Of a stretch of DNA of 32,784 bases, positions 24,637 through 32,443 are shown piece by piece (the first letter of the stretch is position 1; each line of letters starts with the position of its first letter). The notes below the pieces were generated by a model that worked only from the letters and a program-made list of their open reading frames with translations, had not been told where the DNA came from and did no database searches. Location of the stretch: the NCBI GenBank assembly GCA_964397085.1, contig CAYNHH010000003.1, positions 1 through 32,784 on the forward strand, given 5' to 3'. The position numbers and the translations under genes were made by a program. The stretch comes from CAILAD01 sp964397085. GTDB taxonomy: Bacteria > Patescibacteriota > Saccharimonadia > CAILAD01 > BJGX01.

Positions 24637-26130
24637 CTAACTATGTACCCACACTGGTGTACCAACATTTGCCCAGCCATACAAATATGCCGCTGAGCTT
24701 TTTTGCATGTTGACACACCCATGACTTCCACCATGGTAGTAATCTTGACCACCAAAGCTTGAACGCCAATCAGCATCATGCAGTCCTTGACCACCGTTAA
24801 ACGGCATCCAATAGTCCACAAACACGTTATAACTCCAGCCATATTGACTACCATTCAAGTAACGACTGCGCTCTTTTGCATAAATTGAGAAAAGTCCTGT
24901 TAGCGTCGGGAATCCATCTCCTGCGGCACCACTTGTGATAGCAGTCGTAAATACTACTTGGCCATCTTGCCAAGCCCACAATCGCTGTCTAGGTATGGAA
25001 ATTTCTATGTACTGCGAGTACGCCAATCCCCCTGTTCCACCCACCTGAAAAGTCTCTGTTTTAAAAGCCAGTGGGGAAGTGGTAAGACCCATGCTAATAT
25101 CTTGGTTTTTTTGAAGCGCAGAAGTAATTTCATCAATTACCGGTTGCTGATTCACTGCCAAACCATCTTTACCTTCTCGTTCTATCGTGGTTGTTCCATT
25201 TGCAACAGTTACTTTCTTGTTGATCGGCGTAATGTTTATTTGGTTTGCTACCGACTGTACATAGCCAGCCACTTGCTCACGAGAGATTCCAGCCTGTAAT
25301 TGCACTTTCCCATCAGGGCCCATCACTTCAGAAAAACTAATCATATGTCCCATTGCGATTTTATCAGCCGTGTAAGTTCTGCCATTATAGTTGAGGCTCA
25401 CTACTCGATTCAAATAGTTTTCTGCTTGCACTTTCGCCTGTCCTGTATCGCTCGCCAAAATTGCTGCCTTGACTACTTGGGGCTGCAGACTCAAATTTTG
25501 ATCTTTGGCACTGCTCAAGGCACCGGCGAGCACCTTATTGAGATACTTCTGGTCTATACGCAACCCATCTTGGTCTGGATTGACTACTATCACGCCATTA
25601 TCTATCTGTAGTCCCGCATTTTTTGCATCATGCCCTACAGAACGTATTATCGAAGTCGTGAAATCTCTCAGTTTTACTTGATCAATTTCATAAGCATATC
25701 CTACTTCACCATTAGATGTGGAGTTCAATATATTTACTGTTGGCAACAACTCACTACGTCCTTCAGAATACGCGGTATCAATTGTGGTGATAAGGTCATA
25801 ATTTGCTCCGAGTTCACTGCTTGTAGCATTAAACATCTTATCACCCACTTTAATTGTAAAGTTTCGTTCAAGCTTTTGATTTTTCAGATATTCATATGCT
25901 TCAGCTCGTGTCTTATAGCTCACGTTATTACCAGCAATTGATACTCCCGGATAGATTCTCCCCATTGTAATCGCAGATATCAAAAGATCTGTCAAACAAA
26001 ACACCAAAATAGCAGCAATTATCACAAAATTTATTCTTGCAACCTTACTGGGCTTTTGACCAGAATATGAAGCAAATTTTGGTAAATGCATCCAATGAGA
26101 ATGTGGTTCTTGTTTATTATGCATTGCCAT
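24637..26130 (-). CDS. L,D-transpeptidase (YkuD) with PG-binding_4-like repeats
   Basis: The enzyme crosslinks peptidoglycan stem peptides (3-3 links) or attaches proteins to them, outside the membrane. The 497-residue protein has a cytoplasmic N-terminus, one membrane helix (about residues 30-50), then two PG_binding_4-like domains (about 60-200 and 210-340). The C-terminal YkuD domain starts at SQYIEISIPRQRLWAW. Its catalytic signature is complete: His in GLHDADW, then YHGGSHGCVN with nucleophile Cys472 25 residues from the end. It has its own -10 (TATAAT, 26142-26147) 11 nt before the first ATG. A second ATG two codons later is an alternative start. It follows pheT by 47 nt. Confidence 0.93.
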   Translation of the reverse strand: MAMHNKQEPHSHWMHLPKFASYSGQKPSKVARINFVIIAAILVFCLTDLLISAITMGRIYPGVSIAGNNVSYKTRAEAYEYLKNQKLERNFTIKVGDKMFNATSSELGANYDLITTIDTAYSEGRSELLPTVNILNSTSNGEVGYAYEIDQVKLRDFTTSIIRSVGHDAKNAGLQIDNGVIVVNPDQDGLRIDQKYLNKVLAGALSSAKDQNLSLQPQVVKAAILASDTGQAKVQAENYLNRVVSLNYNGRTYTADKIAMGHMISFSEVMGPDGKVQLQAGISREQVAGYVQSVANQINITPINKKVTVANGTTTIEREGKDGLAVNQQPVIDEITSALQKNQDISMGLTTSPLAFKTETFQVGGTGGLAYSQYIEISIPRQRLWAWQDGQVVFTTAITSGAAGDGFPTLTGLFSIYAKERSRYLNGSQYGWSYNVFVDYWMPFNGGQGLHDADWRSSFGGQDYYHGGSHGCVNMQKSSAAYLYGWANVGTPVWVHS

Positions 26131-26141
26131 AGTTACTAATC

Positions 26142-26156
26142 ATTATACAGCTTATG
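26142..26156 (-). promoter_or_regulatory. -10 element upstream of the L,D-transpeptidase gene
   Basis: A perfect TATAAT lies at 26142-26147 on the minus strand, preceded by CATAAGC two bases upstream. The same CATAAGC-nn-(-10) arrangement occurs at 13789-13802. No good -35 is visible. The transcript would start only about 4 nt before the ATG. Confidence 0.4.
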
Positions 26157-26177
26157 CTCTAATAATTACTAGGGCAA

Positions 26178-28955
26178 TTAGCAGACCCTAAACTTGCCAA
26201 GTGATTTCGATTGCTTGAGACAAGTGAGTATTTTCTGAGTCTCTTGTGATATTGCAGCTTGTGAGGGCTGTGCACCACAATCAAGCCAAATGCGAAAACT
26301 CAAACGTTTCAATTTATTTTTCACCAACTCCTCATCTGCAAACTCAGTAACAAACATGATCCTTACTAGACTATCAGTAGAGGGTAAGGCATCAACTAGT
26401 GTCTGCCAGTATGTTTCTTCAGATAGCTCAAGTGTATAATCTCGTTGTATGTACTGATAAGTTGGTATGGGTCGAGATAAAATAATTGGGTCTTTGAGTA
26501 ACTCTTCAGTAATGGTAAGTTCACAAAAACTTACTTCATGTGTTATCTTATATTCCCGTAAAAGTGATGGTTGTATTTGACCAAAAATACCAAGAGTATC
26601 ACCATCTACCTCAATATTTGCCATTCTTCCAGTAATATAATTATCGTTTTCAATTTTTGAGATGCGAGTAGCCCAGTCGTATTTTTCACTAATAACATCT
26701 AGGACATTTTTTAAGCGAGATATACTATCTTCACCCACCATCGTAATCGCAAGTCGCCAAGATTCACTTTTCTTATCTTTATTTCGAGTATCTTTCATAT
26801 AGACTCGTGAAAACTCAAAAAAACCAAACTGTTTTTGCCAGAATTCTCTATTATTAGACACCACCTGAACATGACTCATCAGTATACTGCTGCGCAAGAA
26901 TTCCTGCTCAATACTCAATGGATTGATAATTCGCAAGTGGCTATCACTTCTCAAAGCACTACTGTCTAGGTGCTTCTTGCTGACAAATGAGTACGTCATC
27001 ACCTCAAAAAGTCCGCGCGCTACCAAACTATCACGCAAATTCTCCATGTGTAACACAAATTGATGAGGCTCAGTTTGCATTGGTGGCAGTTGAGGCAGGG
27101 TAGTGGGCAAGTTCTCGTACCCAAGTATTTTTGCTGCTTCCTCATATAGGTCTTGTTCGGTCTCTACATCGATACGCCACCATGGGCATGTAACCGCAAT
27201 TGTGTGATTGAAGCTATCAATATACCGCCTTGCCCCCTTATAATCAGGGTCTTTTGTTATTACCTCAACAGATTCTTCAACAACCATCTGCTGATCTTTT
27301 GGTAATTTTTCCCATTTACCCTGAGCATTGCGAACAGTATCGCGAGCATGAATTATTTTGCCATTTCCTATATATAGTGCCACATGCGACAAGCCTTTTC
27401 TGTCTTTACTTTCTAGTTTCTCCCAAGGACCATCACGAAAAACGGTATCACCGGGTTTTAATTCTGACTCATCAATCTCTTCGCCAGACTCAAACAATTC
27501 TAAGCACTGATGACCTACCATTTTCCCAATGAGTGAATAAATATAATCTACAAAGTATCCGCAGTCAAAAGCCGCATCACCGTTGAGCTTGTAGCTCGCA
27601 CCCCACACATAAGGTTTCCCTAGATGTTTACGAGCTTCTTTAGTGATAGAGAAGTGTTCGGCCTCAAATCCTCTCGCGTGCAAGCCGTCCAACAGCTGCT
27701 TTTCGTCAAGCGATGTACCTAAAAATCTTTCAGCTTTTCTGACACGTAATCCGATGTGCCTTACCCAGGGCCAGGCGTATAGTTGGTCATTTGGGCCGTC
27801 TAATATTTTTGCCCCACATATTGTTTGTAATAGATATATTATTCGCGAGAATGCAAAATCTTGAAGGGGGAGAGGTAACCCCTTTTCAAATCGTCCACTC
27901 GCTTCGGTTCTTAATCCATGTCTTAATGCTGCACGACGTACCGTAGTCTTATTGAAATTAGCAACCTCCAACAATATTTCAGAGGTGTCATCGCTCACTT
28001 CAGTACTCGCGCCACCCATTACTCCCGCCAGCGCTATACATCCATCACGGTCGGCTATTACTAGGTCGGCCTTTGTGAGTTTTAACACTGATCCGTCAAG
28101 GGTAGTGAGTGATTCGTTATTTTTCGCAAAACGAACTTGTAAGCTTCCTGAAATTTTAGCATTATCATATGCATGAGAGGGTTGTCCTGTCTCAAGCATA
28201 ACAAAGTTAGTGATATCTACAACAGCATTAATAGGCCGCATGCCCGCAGCAACTAAGTTATCCACAAGCCATTTTGGAGACTGCCTATTGTGTTGTACTG
28301 AAAGCCTCGCCGAAATAAATCTCGTGCACTCCCCAATTTCTTTGACATTTACAACTTTCTTGTCAAAATAGCTTAATTCAGATCGCTTAGGCTCAATAAT
28401 TTCATTTTTTAATGAGTTAGCTGAGATTTCTCGAGCCAGACCCAAAACTGACATCATATCCCAACGATTCGCAGGGGTCTTAATGTCCACGACATCACCA
28501 GTATTTTCTATGTCGCACAATGATATACCCAGGGGTAGGTCAGGGTCGAGCTCCAAGATACCATCATGGTCATCTGAGATACCAAGCTCTTTTGCCGAAC
28601 ACAACATTCCTGCTGATTTTTCTCCACGTATAGTTGCGCGGTCAATCTTTGTACCGTCTGGTAAAATAGTTTTTGGCTGAGCATAAGCCACCACTAAGTC
28701 AGTAACCAAATTTGGCGCACCGCAGACTACAATCGCAGACTGATCGCCATAACTCACCTCAGCAATTTTTAATCTGTCAGCATTTGGATGAGCCCAGACT
28801 TTTTTCACCTTTGCAGAAATTATTCTTGTATCAAGCTCCCTTGAGCTCAATATTTCTTCAACTTCTACCTCAGTGCGCTCAAGTGCAGCCACAATCTCTT
28901 TTGTAGAAAGTGATTTTTTCAGATAAGAATTAGTATTATTTACTGATAGTCTCAT
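26178..28955 (-). CDS. pheT: Phenylalanyl-tRNA synthetase beta subunit with an NlpC/P60 peptidase domain inserted in B5
   Basis: PheT forms the (alpha beta)2 enzyme with PheS that charges tRNA-Phe. The order is normal: tRNA-binding EMAP-like domain (about residues 40-150), B3/B4 editing domain (205-370), B5 (from 395), catalytic-like core (660-830) and FDX-ACB anticodon-binding domain (835-925). The length of 925 exceeds the usual ~800. Between the two halves of B5 (GLHARGFEAEHF and NHTIAVTCPWWRIDVETEQDLYEE) lies a complete NlpC/P60 domain, about residues 435-583: KPYVWGASY, nucleophile Cys465 in FDCGYF, LKPGDTVF, His524 in SHVALYIG and His536 in KIIHA. The frame is continuous. pheS ends 2 nt upstream. 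Confidence 0.93.
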   Translation of the reverse strand: MRLSVNNTNSYLKKSLSTKEIVAALERTEVEVEEILSSRELDTRIISAKVKKVWAHPNADRLKIAEVSYGDQSAIVVCGAPNLVTDLVVAYAQPKTILPDGTKIDRATIRGEKSAGMLCSAKELGISDDHDGILELDPDLPLGISLCDIENTGDVVDIKTPANRWDMMSVLGLAREISANSLKNEIIEPKRSELSYFDKKVVNVKEIGECTRFISARLSVQHNRQSPKWLVDNLVAAGMRPINAVVDITNFVMLETGQPSHAYDNAKISGSLQVRFAKNNESLTTLDGSVLKLTKADLVIADRDGCIALAGVMGGASTEVSDDTSEILLEVANFNKTTVRRAALRHGLRTEASGRFEKGLPLPLQDFAFSRIIYLLQTICGAKILDGPNDQLYAWPWVRHIGLRVRKAERFLGTSLDEKQLLDGLHARGFEAEHFSITKEARKHLGKPYVWGASYKLNGDAAFDCGYFVDYIYSLIGKMVGHQCLELFESGEEIDESELKPGDTVFRDGPWEKLESKDRKGLSHVALYIGNGKIIHARDTVRNAQGKWEKLPKDQQMVVEESVEVITKDPDYKGARRYIDSFNHTIAVTCPWWRIDVETEQDLYEEAAKILGYENLPTTLPQLPPMQTEPHQFVLHMENLRDSLVARGLFEVMTYSFVSKKHLDSSALRSDSHLRIINPLSIEQEFLRSSILMSHVQVVSNNREFWQKQFGFFEFSRVYMKDTRNKDKKSESWRLAITMVGEDSISRLKNVLDVISEKYDWATRISKIENDNYITGRMANIEVDGDTLGIFGQIQPSLLREYKITHEVSFCELTITEELLKDPIILSRPIPTYQYIQRDYTLELSEETYWQTLVDALPSTDSLVRIMFVTEFADEELVKNKLKRLSFRIWLDCGAQPSQAAISQETQKILTCLKQSKSLGKFRVC
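27205..27650 (-). other. In-frame NlpC/P60 domain insertion within pheT
   Basis: About 148 codons interrupt the B5 domain between a beta-hairpin pair. The Cys-His-His set (C465, H524, H536) is intact, and the 12-residue spacing between the histidines equals that in E. coli MepS/Spr as I recall it (His119 and His131). The composition is not visibly different from the flanking gene, so the insertion looks old and maintained rather than recent. Confidence 0.88.
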
Positions 28956-28957
28956 AA

Positions 28958-29953
28958 CTAGAATTGCTCCAAAAACGAAAATCTAGGACGCCATAACTCT
29001 CTCAAATCAGTCAGTCCATACTTAATATTTGCTAGTCTCTCAGCACCCCAGCCAAATGCAAAACCAGTATATATACCGGGATCAATTCCTCCATTTCTCA
29101 ATACCTGAGGGTGTACCATCCCTGCCCCACCAAGCTCCAGCCATTTTCCTTGATATTTACAGTCCAACTCAACGGAAGGCTCAGTATATGGAAAGTAGCT
29201 CGCTCTAAATCGTATATCAGCTTCTGGGCCAAGCAGTCCCTTCACTACTCGCAAAAGGGTCCCCTTCAAATCAGCCATCGAGACTCCCTCACCTACTACC
29301 AATCCCTCTATCTGGTAAAACGACCAAATGTGAGTAACATCTTCATCTTCATTTCTAAATACTCTACCAGGAACTATGATCTTAAAAGGAGGCGTATTAT
29401 TTTCCATAAATCTCACTTGTGTGCCAGATGTATGAGTACGAGGTATCAAATTCATTTTGCCATTATCAATATAGAATGTATCTTGCATTTCTCGAGCGGG
29501 GTGCTCGCTCGGCATATTAAGTGCTTCAAAATTATACCAATCAGTTTCAATTTCTTCACTATCAACAATAGCAAAGCCAAGTTCGGTAAATATCCTATAT
29601 GTCTGAGCTAAAATTTCACTAGTAGGATGCTTATGCCCAAACGTTGCGGTGGATGATGCAATACCAGGTTTGCTTAGATCGATTGGCGGATAATTAGAAA
29701 TGTTTGCAAGTCTCGTTACGGCGTCAGAATACATACTCGTAATACCCTGTTTTACCATATTCAAACTCTTACCTATTTCTGCACGATCTGTCTGAGCAAC
29801 GCTAGATAGGCGCTTAAGTTCAGACATAAGCTCACTTTTAGGACCAAGATACGTAGCCTTGGCACTATCTAGTTCAGCTTTTGTGTTTGCCTCAACAAAT
29901 GCCTTCTGTGCACCCTGTAAGTATTCTTTTGTTGTTGATTTGAATGTATTCAT
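28958..29953 (-). CDS. pheS: Phenylalanyl-tRNA synthetase alpha subunit
   Basis: This is the catalytic class II subunit of PheRS. The 331 residues include the N-terminal helical arm (about residues 1-90) and all three class II motifs. Motif 1 is around GHKHPTSEILAQ. Motif 2 covers PGRVFRNEDEDVTHIWSFYQIEG. Motif 3 is GFAFGWGAERLANIKYG near the C-terminus. Length and order match bacterial PheS. It lies 46 nt after the small membrane-protein gene and 2 nt before pheT. A TAAAAT element 8 nt before the ATG could give a nearly leaderless transcript; no Shine-Dalgarno is obvious. Confidence 0.97.
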   Translation of the reverse strand: MNTFKSTTKEYLQGAQKAFVEANTKAELDSAKATYLGPKSELMSELKRLSSVAQTDRAEIGKSLNMVKQGITSMYSDAVTRLANISNYPPIDLSKPGIASSTATFGHKHPTSEILAQTYRIFTELGFAIVDSEEIETDWYNFEALNMPSEHPAREMQDTFYIDNGKMNLIPRTHTSGTQVRFMENNTPPFKIIVPGRVFRNEDEDVTHIWSFYQIEGLVVGEGVSMADLKGTLLRVVKGLLGPEADIRFRASYFPYTEPSVELDCKYQGKWLELGGAGMVHPQVLRNGGIDPGIYTGFAFGWGAERLANIKYGLTDLRELWRPRFSFLEQF

Positions 29954-29999
29954 AATTAAATATTTTACTACATTTACTTCCCTACTAGTAAGCCAATGC

Positions 30000-30389
30000 T
30001 CATCTTGTCTTTCTCGTTCTAAAATACAGCTCTATAAGTAACACGGTCAGAATAAACAAGATAACATCACGCAAGCTCAAGCTCCGCAAGCTCGATAGTG
30101 CAAGTAATATTGCAGCAGTAAATCCCAGAAGAAAACCAGTTCTGAGAGAAGATTGGAGTATTTTTCGTGGCTCCATTCTATTGTCTTCCTTTCTCAGTTT
30201 CCACAAAAAGTCTAGCAAGCACACCAAGCTTGCAACAGCTATTAGTACACCTAAGAACCAGAAAGTAATTGCAGCAGGACCCAGCTGCTTTGGTGTGTAA
30301 TTCAATGTCACAATTACTAATGTAGCAGTGACGCCCAAAAAAAGGCTCAAAAGCAGGAATATACTTAAAAATATAGTTTTGTTTTTCAT
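30000..30389 (-). CDS. Small four-helix membrane protein of unknown function
   Basis: The 129 residues contain four predicted membrane helices: about 6-27, 39-60, 85-101 and 108-123. A basic/acidic cytoplasmic loop (LWKLRKEDNRMEPRK) lies between helices 2 and 3, and the tail is basic (YFRTRKTR). No family recognised. The start is supported by GGAG 4 nt before the ATG. It lies immediately upstream of pheS on the same strand and may be cotranscribed with it. Confidence 0.75.
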   Translation of the reverse strand: MKNKTIFLSIFLLLSLFLGVTATLVIVTLNYTPKQLGPAAITFWFLGVLIAVASLVCLLDFLWKLRKEDNRMEPRKILQSSLRTGFLLGFTAAILLALSSLRSLSLRDVILFILTVLLIELYFRTRKTR

Positions 30390-30844
30390 TTCATTTCACT
30401 CCATACCATTATCTGACAAACAAACCAATATGTACAGTACTATACAGAAGTTATCCACAACCAACTTATATACTCAATTATTGAACACAATAAATATATG
30501 TATAAGATAGAAGATGTTGTTGAGCACATTTTTTACACTCAATCAAAATTGAATAAAAATACAAATATTTCTCAGTAACGAACATTCCAATTTTCATTGT
30601 GATGCAATATTACCAACAAACGGTTCTTGTGCATAAATGAAAAAACCGAACAAACCAATATATTCCTGTGGACATATGTGGAAAACTATGTCAATTTTTG
30701 TCATAGACTACTAACACAAAATTATTCATAATTCGTGATTTGTCAAAAATATGTGACAAACATATTTACTAACTATTCTTTAGTATAGAAAAGTGGACTC
30801 ACAGGTGCTATTATTGCGGGGCTGCAGAAAACTACCCTATATAC
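30390..30844. other. AT-rich gene-free region with DnaA-box-like sites (possible replication origin or DnaA-regulated region)
   Basis: No credible gene occurs in these 455 bp. The stretch is clearly more AT-rich than the flanking genes between about 30470 and 30780. It holds two perfect TTATnCACA boxes: TTATCCACA on the plus strand at 30451-30459 and TTATGCACA on the minus strand at 30628-30636. A tandem pair lies at 30667-30685, reading ATGTCCACA and TTTTCCACA on the minus strand, 10 bp apart. dnaA and dnaN are not in the window and the genes on both sides point the same way, so an origin here is only a candidate. Confidence 0.35.
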
Positions 30845-30870
30845 AAAAAGCCACCGGTCTAATGGTGGCT
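30845..30870 (-). terminator. Intrinsic terminator of the structured RNA
   Basis: On the minus strand GCCACC and GGTGGC form a six-pair GC-rich stem with an 8-nt loop, extended by an A-T pair and followed directly by TTTTT. This is the cleanest terminator in the window. Confidence 0.85.
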
Positions 30871-31353
30871 ATATATATAATAACAAATGGTTACGGGCCA
30901 ACGTATCTGCCCTAAAAAAGTAAACTTTAATTGGCACACGCTGGCCCGGTGACTATTCTAGAGAAAATCCCTAAAAAAGTAGTTAGCTGTCAAGTCACGA
31001 GTATGCATCAATGCAGAAGAAACGTGGTTGACGACTTCCCAACCGTCCATATGGTAGTACAATCAGGAGTCACGCCCCAATATATAGAGCGTGGATCCTG
31101 ATTGCCTCCGACGGATCGATGGTCTTTACACTTTTATAAGGTACAAAACGGTAAAAGTGTTAATAACCCTCGGACAGTAGGGAAAATCTGGTCATAAAAA
31201 GCAAGGGGGCTGCTTTTTATGATCCAGGTCTTCCCTACTGATAACGATAGTGCTAGTAAATAAGAGTTCGAGCACTATCAATACAACTGTTGAAAAAGAT
31301 ATGTGTGGCATATATTCTTCGGTTTTTATTTTTGTTTTTAATGAACTAACTAT
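30845..31353 (-). ncRNA. Structured ~510-nt non-coding RNA of unknown class
   Basis: A near-consensus promoter (31360-31388) and an intrinsic terminator (30845-30870) frame a region without a credible open frame but with dense inverted repeats. Stems by plus-strand position: 31246-31254 with 31271-31279 (9 bp); a 66-nt hairpin at 31175-31240 with 10-, 4- and 11-bp helices; 31128-31160; 31107-31111 with 31170-31174, enclosing the previous one; 31060-31104 with 9- and 5-bp helices; 31026-31030 with 31040-31044; and 30894-30900 with 30942-30948. A 13-nt element (TACTTTTTTAGGG) occurs twice, at 30910-30922 and 30969-30981. I see no hallmark of RNase P RNA, tmRNA, SRP RNA or 6S RNA. The 5' end is inferred from the promoter. 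Confidence 0.75.
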
Positions 31354-31359
31354 GTATAC

Positions 31360-31388
31360 ATTGTAGCAAACGCTTATGCTTATGTCAA
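31360..31388 (-). promoter_or_regulatory. Strong sigma70-type promoter of the structured RNA
   Basis: TTGACA (31383-31388), a 17-nt spacer and TACAAT (31360-31365) with an upstream TGC make this the best promoter in the window. A tandem CATAAG repeat lies in the spacer. It starts a transcript near 31353 and lies downstream of trpS. Confidence 0.85.
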
Positions 31389-31440
31389 TAACTTTTAACG
31401 TAATTAATACATTTCTATCTGTTGGCCAATGAGGACTATT

Positions 31441-32424
31441 TTACAACAAACCTACTTTTGCTTTCACTTCCTTGAGCTTTTCATCAGCTATTAGTCTAGC
31501 TTTTTCATTTCCTTGCTCTATTACTCGCATAAGCATCACTTCATCACAACGAATTGTTTCATATTTAGACTGCAGTCCCTCAAGTTTCTGTGCAACGAGC
31601 TCACCAAGGTCTTCTTTAAACACCTTGTAGCTCGATTTTGAGTACTTACCTTCTACTTCTTCAATAGACATGTCACCAAACCCTGCATATATCTCAATTA
31701 GATTAGATATAGCAGGCTTATCGGTCTTGTTGTAGGCGATCAGACTGTCCGAGTCGGTTACCGCGCGTTTAAATTTAGCAACTACGCTTTCGGCAGACTC
31801 AGCAAGCATAATAAAGCTATCTGGATGATCACTCTTGCTCATTTTGCGTGTAGGATCATCTAGGCCCATTATTCGAGCCCCACTGCCTGGTGTAACTGCT
31901 TGAGGTAGAGTAAAAGTATCACCATATAATTGGTTAAATCGAGTTGCGATGCCTCGAGTAAGTTCAATATGTTGTCTCTGATCTTCTCCTACAGGAACCT
32001 CATCAGTACTATACAGCAAAATGTCTGCCGCCATGAGCACAGGATACGTAAATAAACCTACCAGTTGACCTTCAGGACCCAGCTTCTTTGCTTTATCTTT
32101 ATACTCAGTCATACGGCTCAGCTCACCCATAGTCACATAATTATCTAGAATCCAACAGAGCTCTGCATGCGCAGACACCATTGATTGAACCAAAATAATT
32201 GACTTACTAGGATCGACCCCTACGGCTATAAGCCAGCTCACCAGGTCTAAGGTTCTCTTCTTGAGAAGCTCAGGGTCTTGACGCACGGTTATAGCATGAG
32301 CATTCGGTACAAAGAAAATTGTACGTGCACTACCCTGGTCTTTGGGCCAGTGCTTCATCGCCCCAAGATAATTACCAATTGTCATGTCACCTGATGGCTT
32401 GAGTCCTGAGAATACGGTTTTCAT
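31441..32424 (-). CDS. trpS: Tryptophanyl-tRNA synthetase
   Basis: TrpRS charges tRNA-Trp. The 327 residues fit the bacterial class I enzyme. The N-terminal signature FSGLKPSGDMTIGNYLGAM contains the HIGH-like TIGN, and the KMSKS loop is perfect (TRKMSKSDHPDSF, about residue 195). I start at the ATG at 32422-32424 because it gives the usual family N-terminus. An ATG 20 codons earlier, at 32484, would overlap rmuC and add Ser/Thr/Cys residues foreign to the family. The chosen ATG lies 7 nt after a TATAAT, with no Shine-Dalgarno between, suggesting a leaderless message. It lies 19 nt beyond the rmuC stop. Confidence 0.96.
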   Translation of the reverse strand: MKTVFSGLKPSGDMTIGNYLGAMKHWPKDQGSARTIFFVPNAHAITVRQDPELLKKRTLDLVSWLIAVGVDPSKSIILVQSMVSAHAELCWILDNYVTMGELSRMTEYKDKAKKLGPEGQLVGLFTYPVLMAADILLYSTDEVPVGEDQRQHIELTRGIATRFNQLYGDTFTLPQAVTPGSGARIMGLDDPTRKMSKSDHPDSFIMLAESAESVVAKFKRAVTDSDSLIAYNKTDKPAISNLIEIYAGFGDMSIEEVEGKYSKSSYKVFKEDLGELVAQKLEGLQSKYETIRCDEVMLMRVIEQGNEKARLIADEKLKEVKAKVGLL

Positions 32425-32431
32425 ACAACAA

Positions 32432-32440
32432 ATTATATCA
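32432..32440 (-). promoter_or_regulatory. Extended -10 promoter of trpS, leaderless type
   Basis: TGA followed by a perfect TATAAT (32432-32437) on the minus strand, exactly 7 nt before the trpS ATG. It has the same geometry as the promoter at 24575-24583. Confidence 0.65.
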
Positions 32441-32443
32441 CAA

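Noticed and set aside
26178..28955. PheT insertion as a frameshift, gene fusion error or separate gene
   Set aside because: The frame is uninterrupted, both B5 halves are intact and directly flank the domain, and there is no internal stop or start region.
30845..31353. RNase P RNA, tmRNA, SRP RNA or 6S RNA
   Set aside because: None of the conserved cores (GAGGAAAGUC-type, tmRNA TTCGAC and CCA end, SRP GGAAGCAGCC-type loop, single 6S-like hairpin with central bubble) was found; a very divergent RNase P RNA remains possible.
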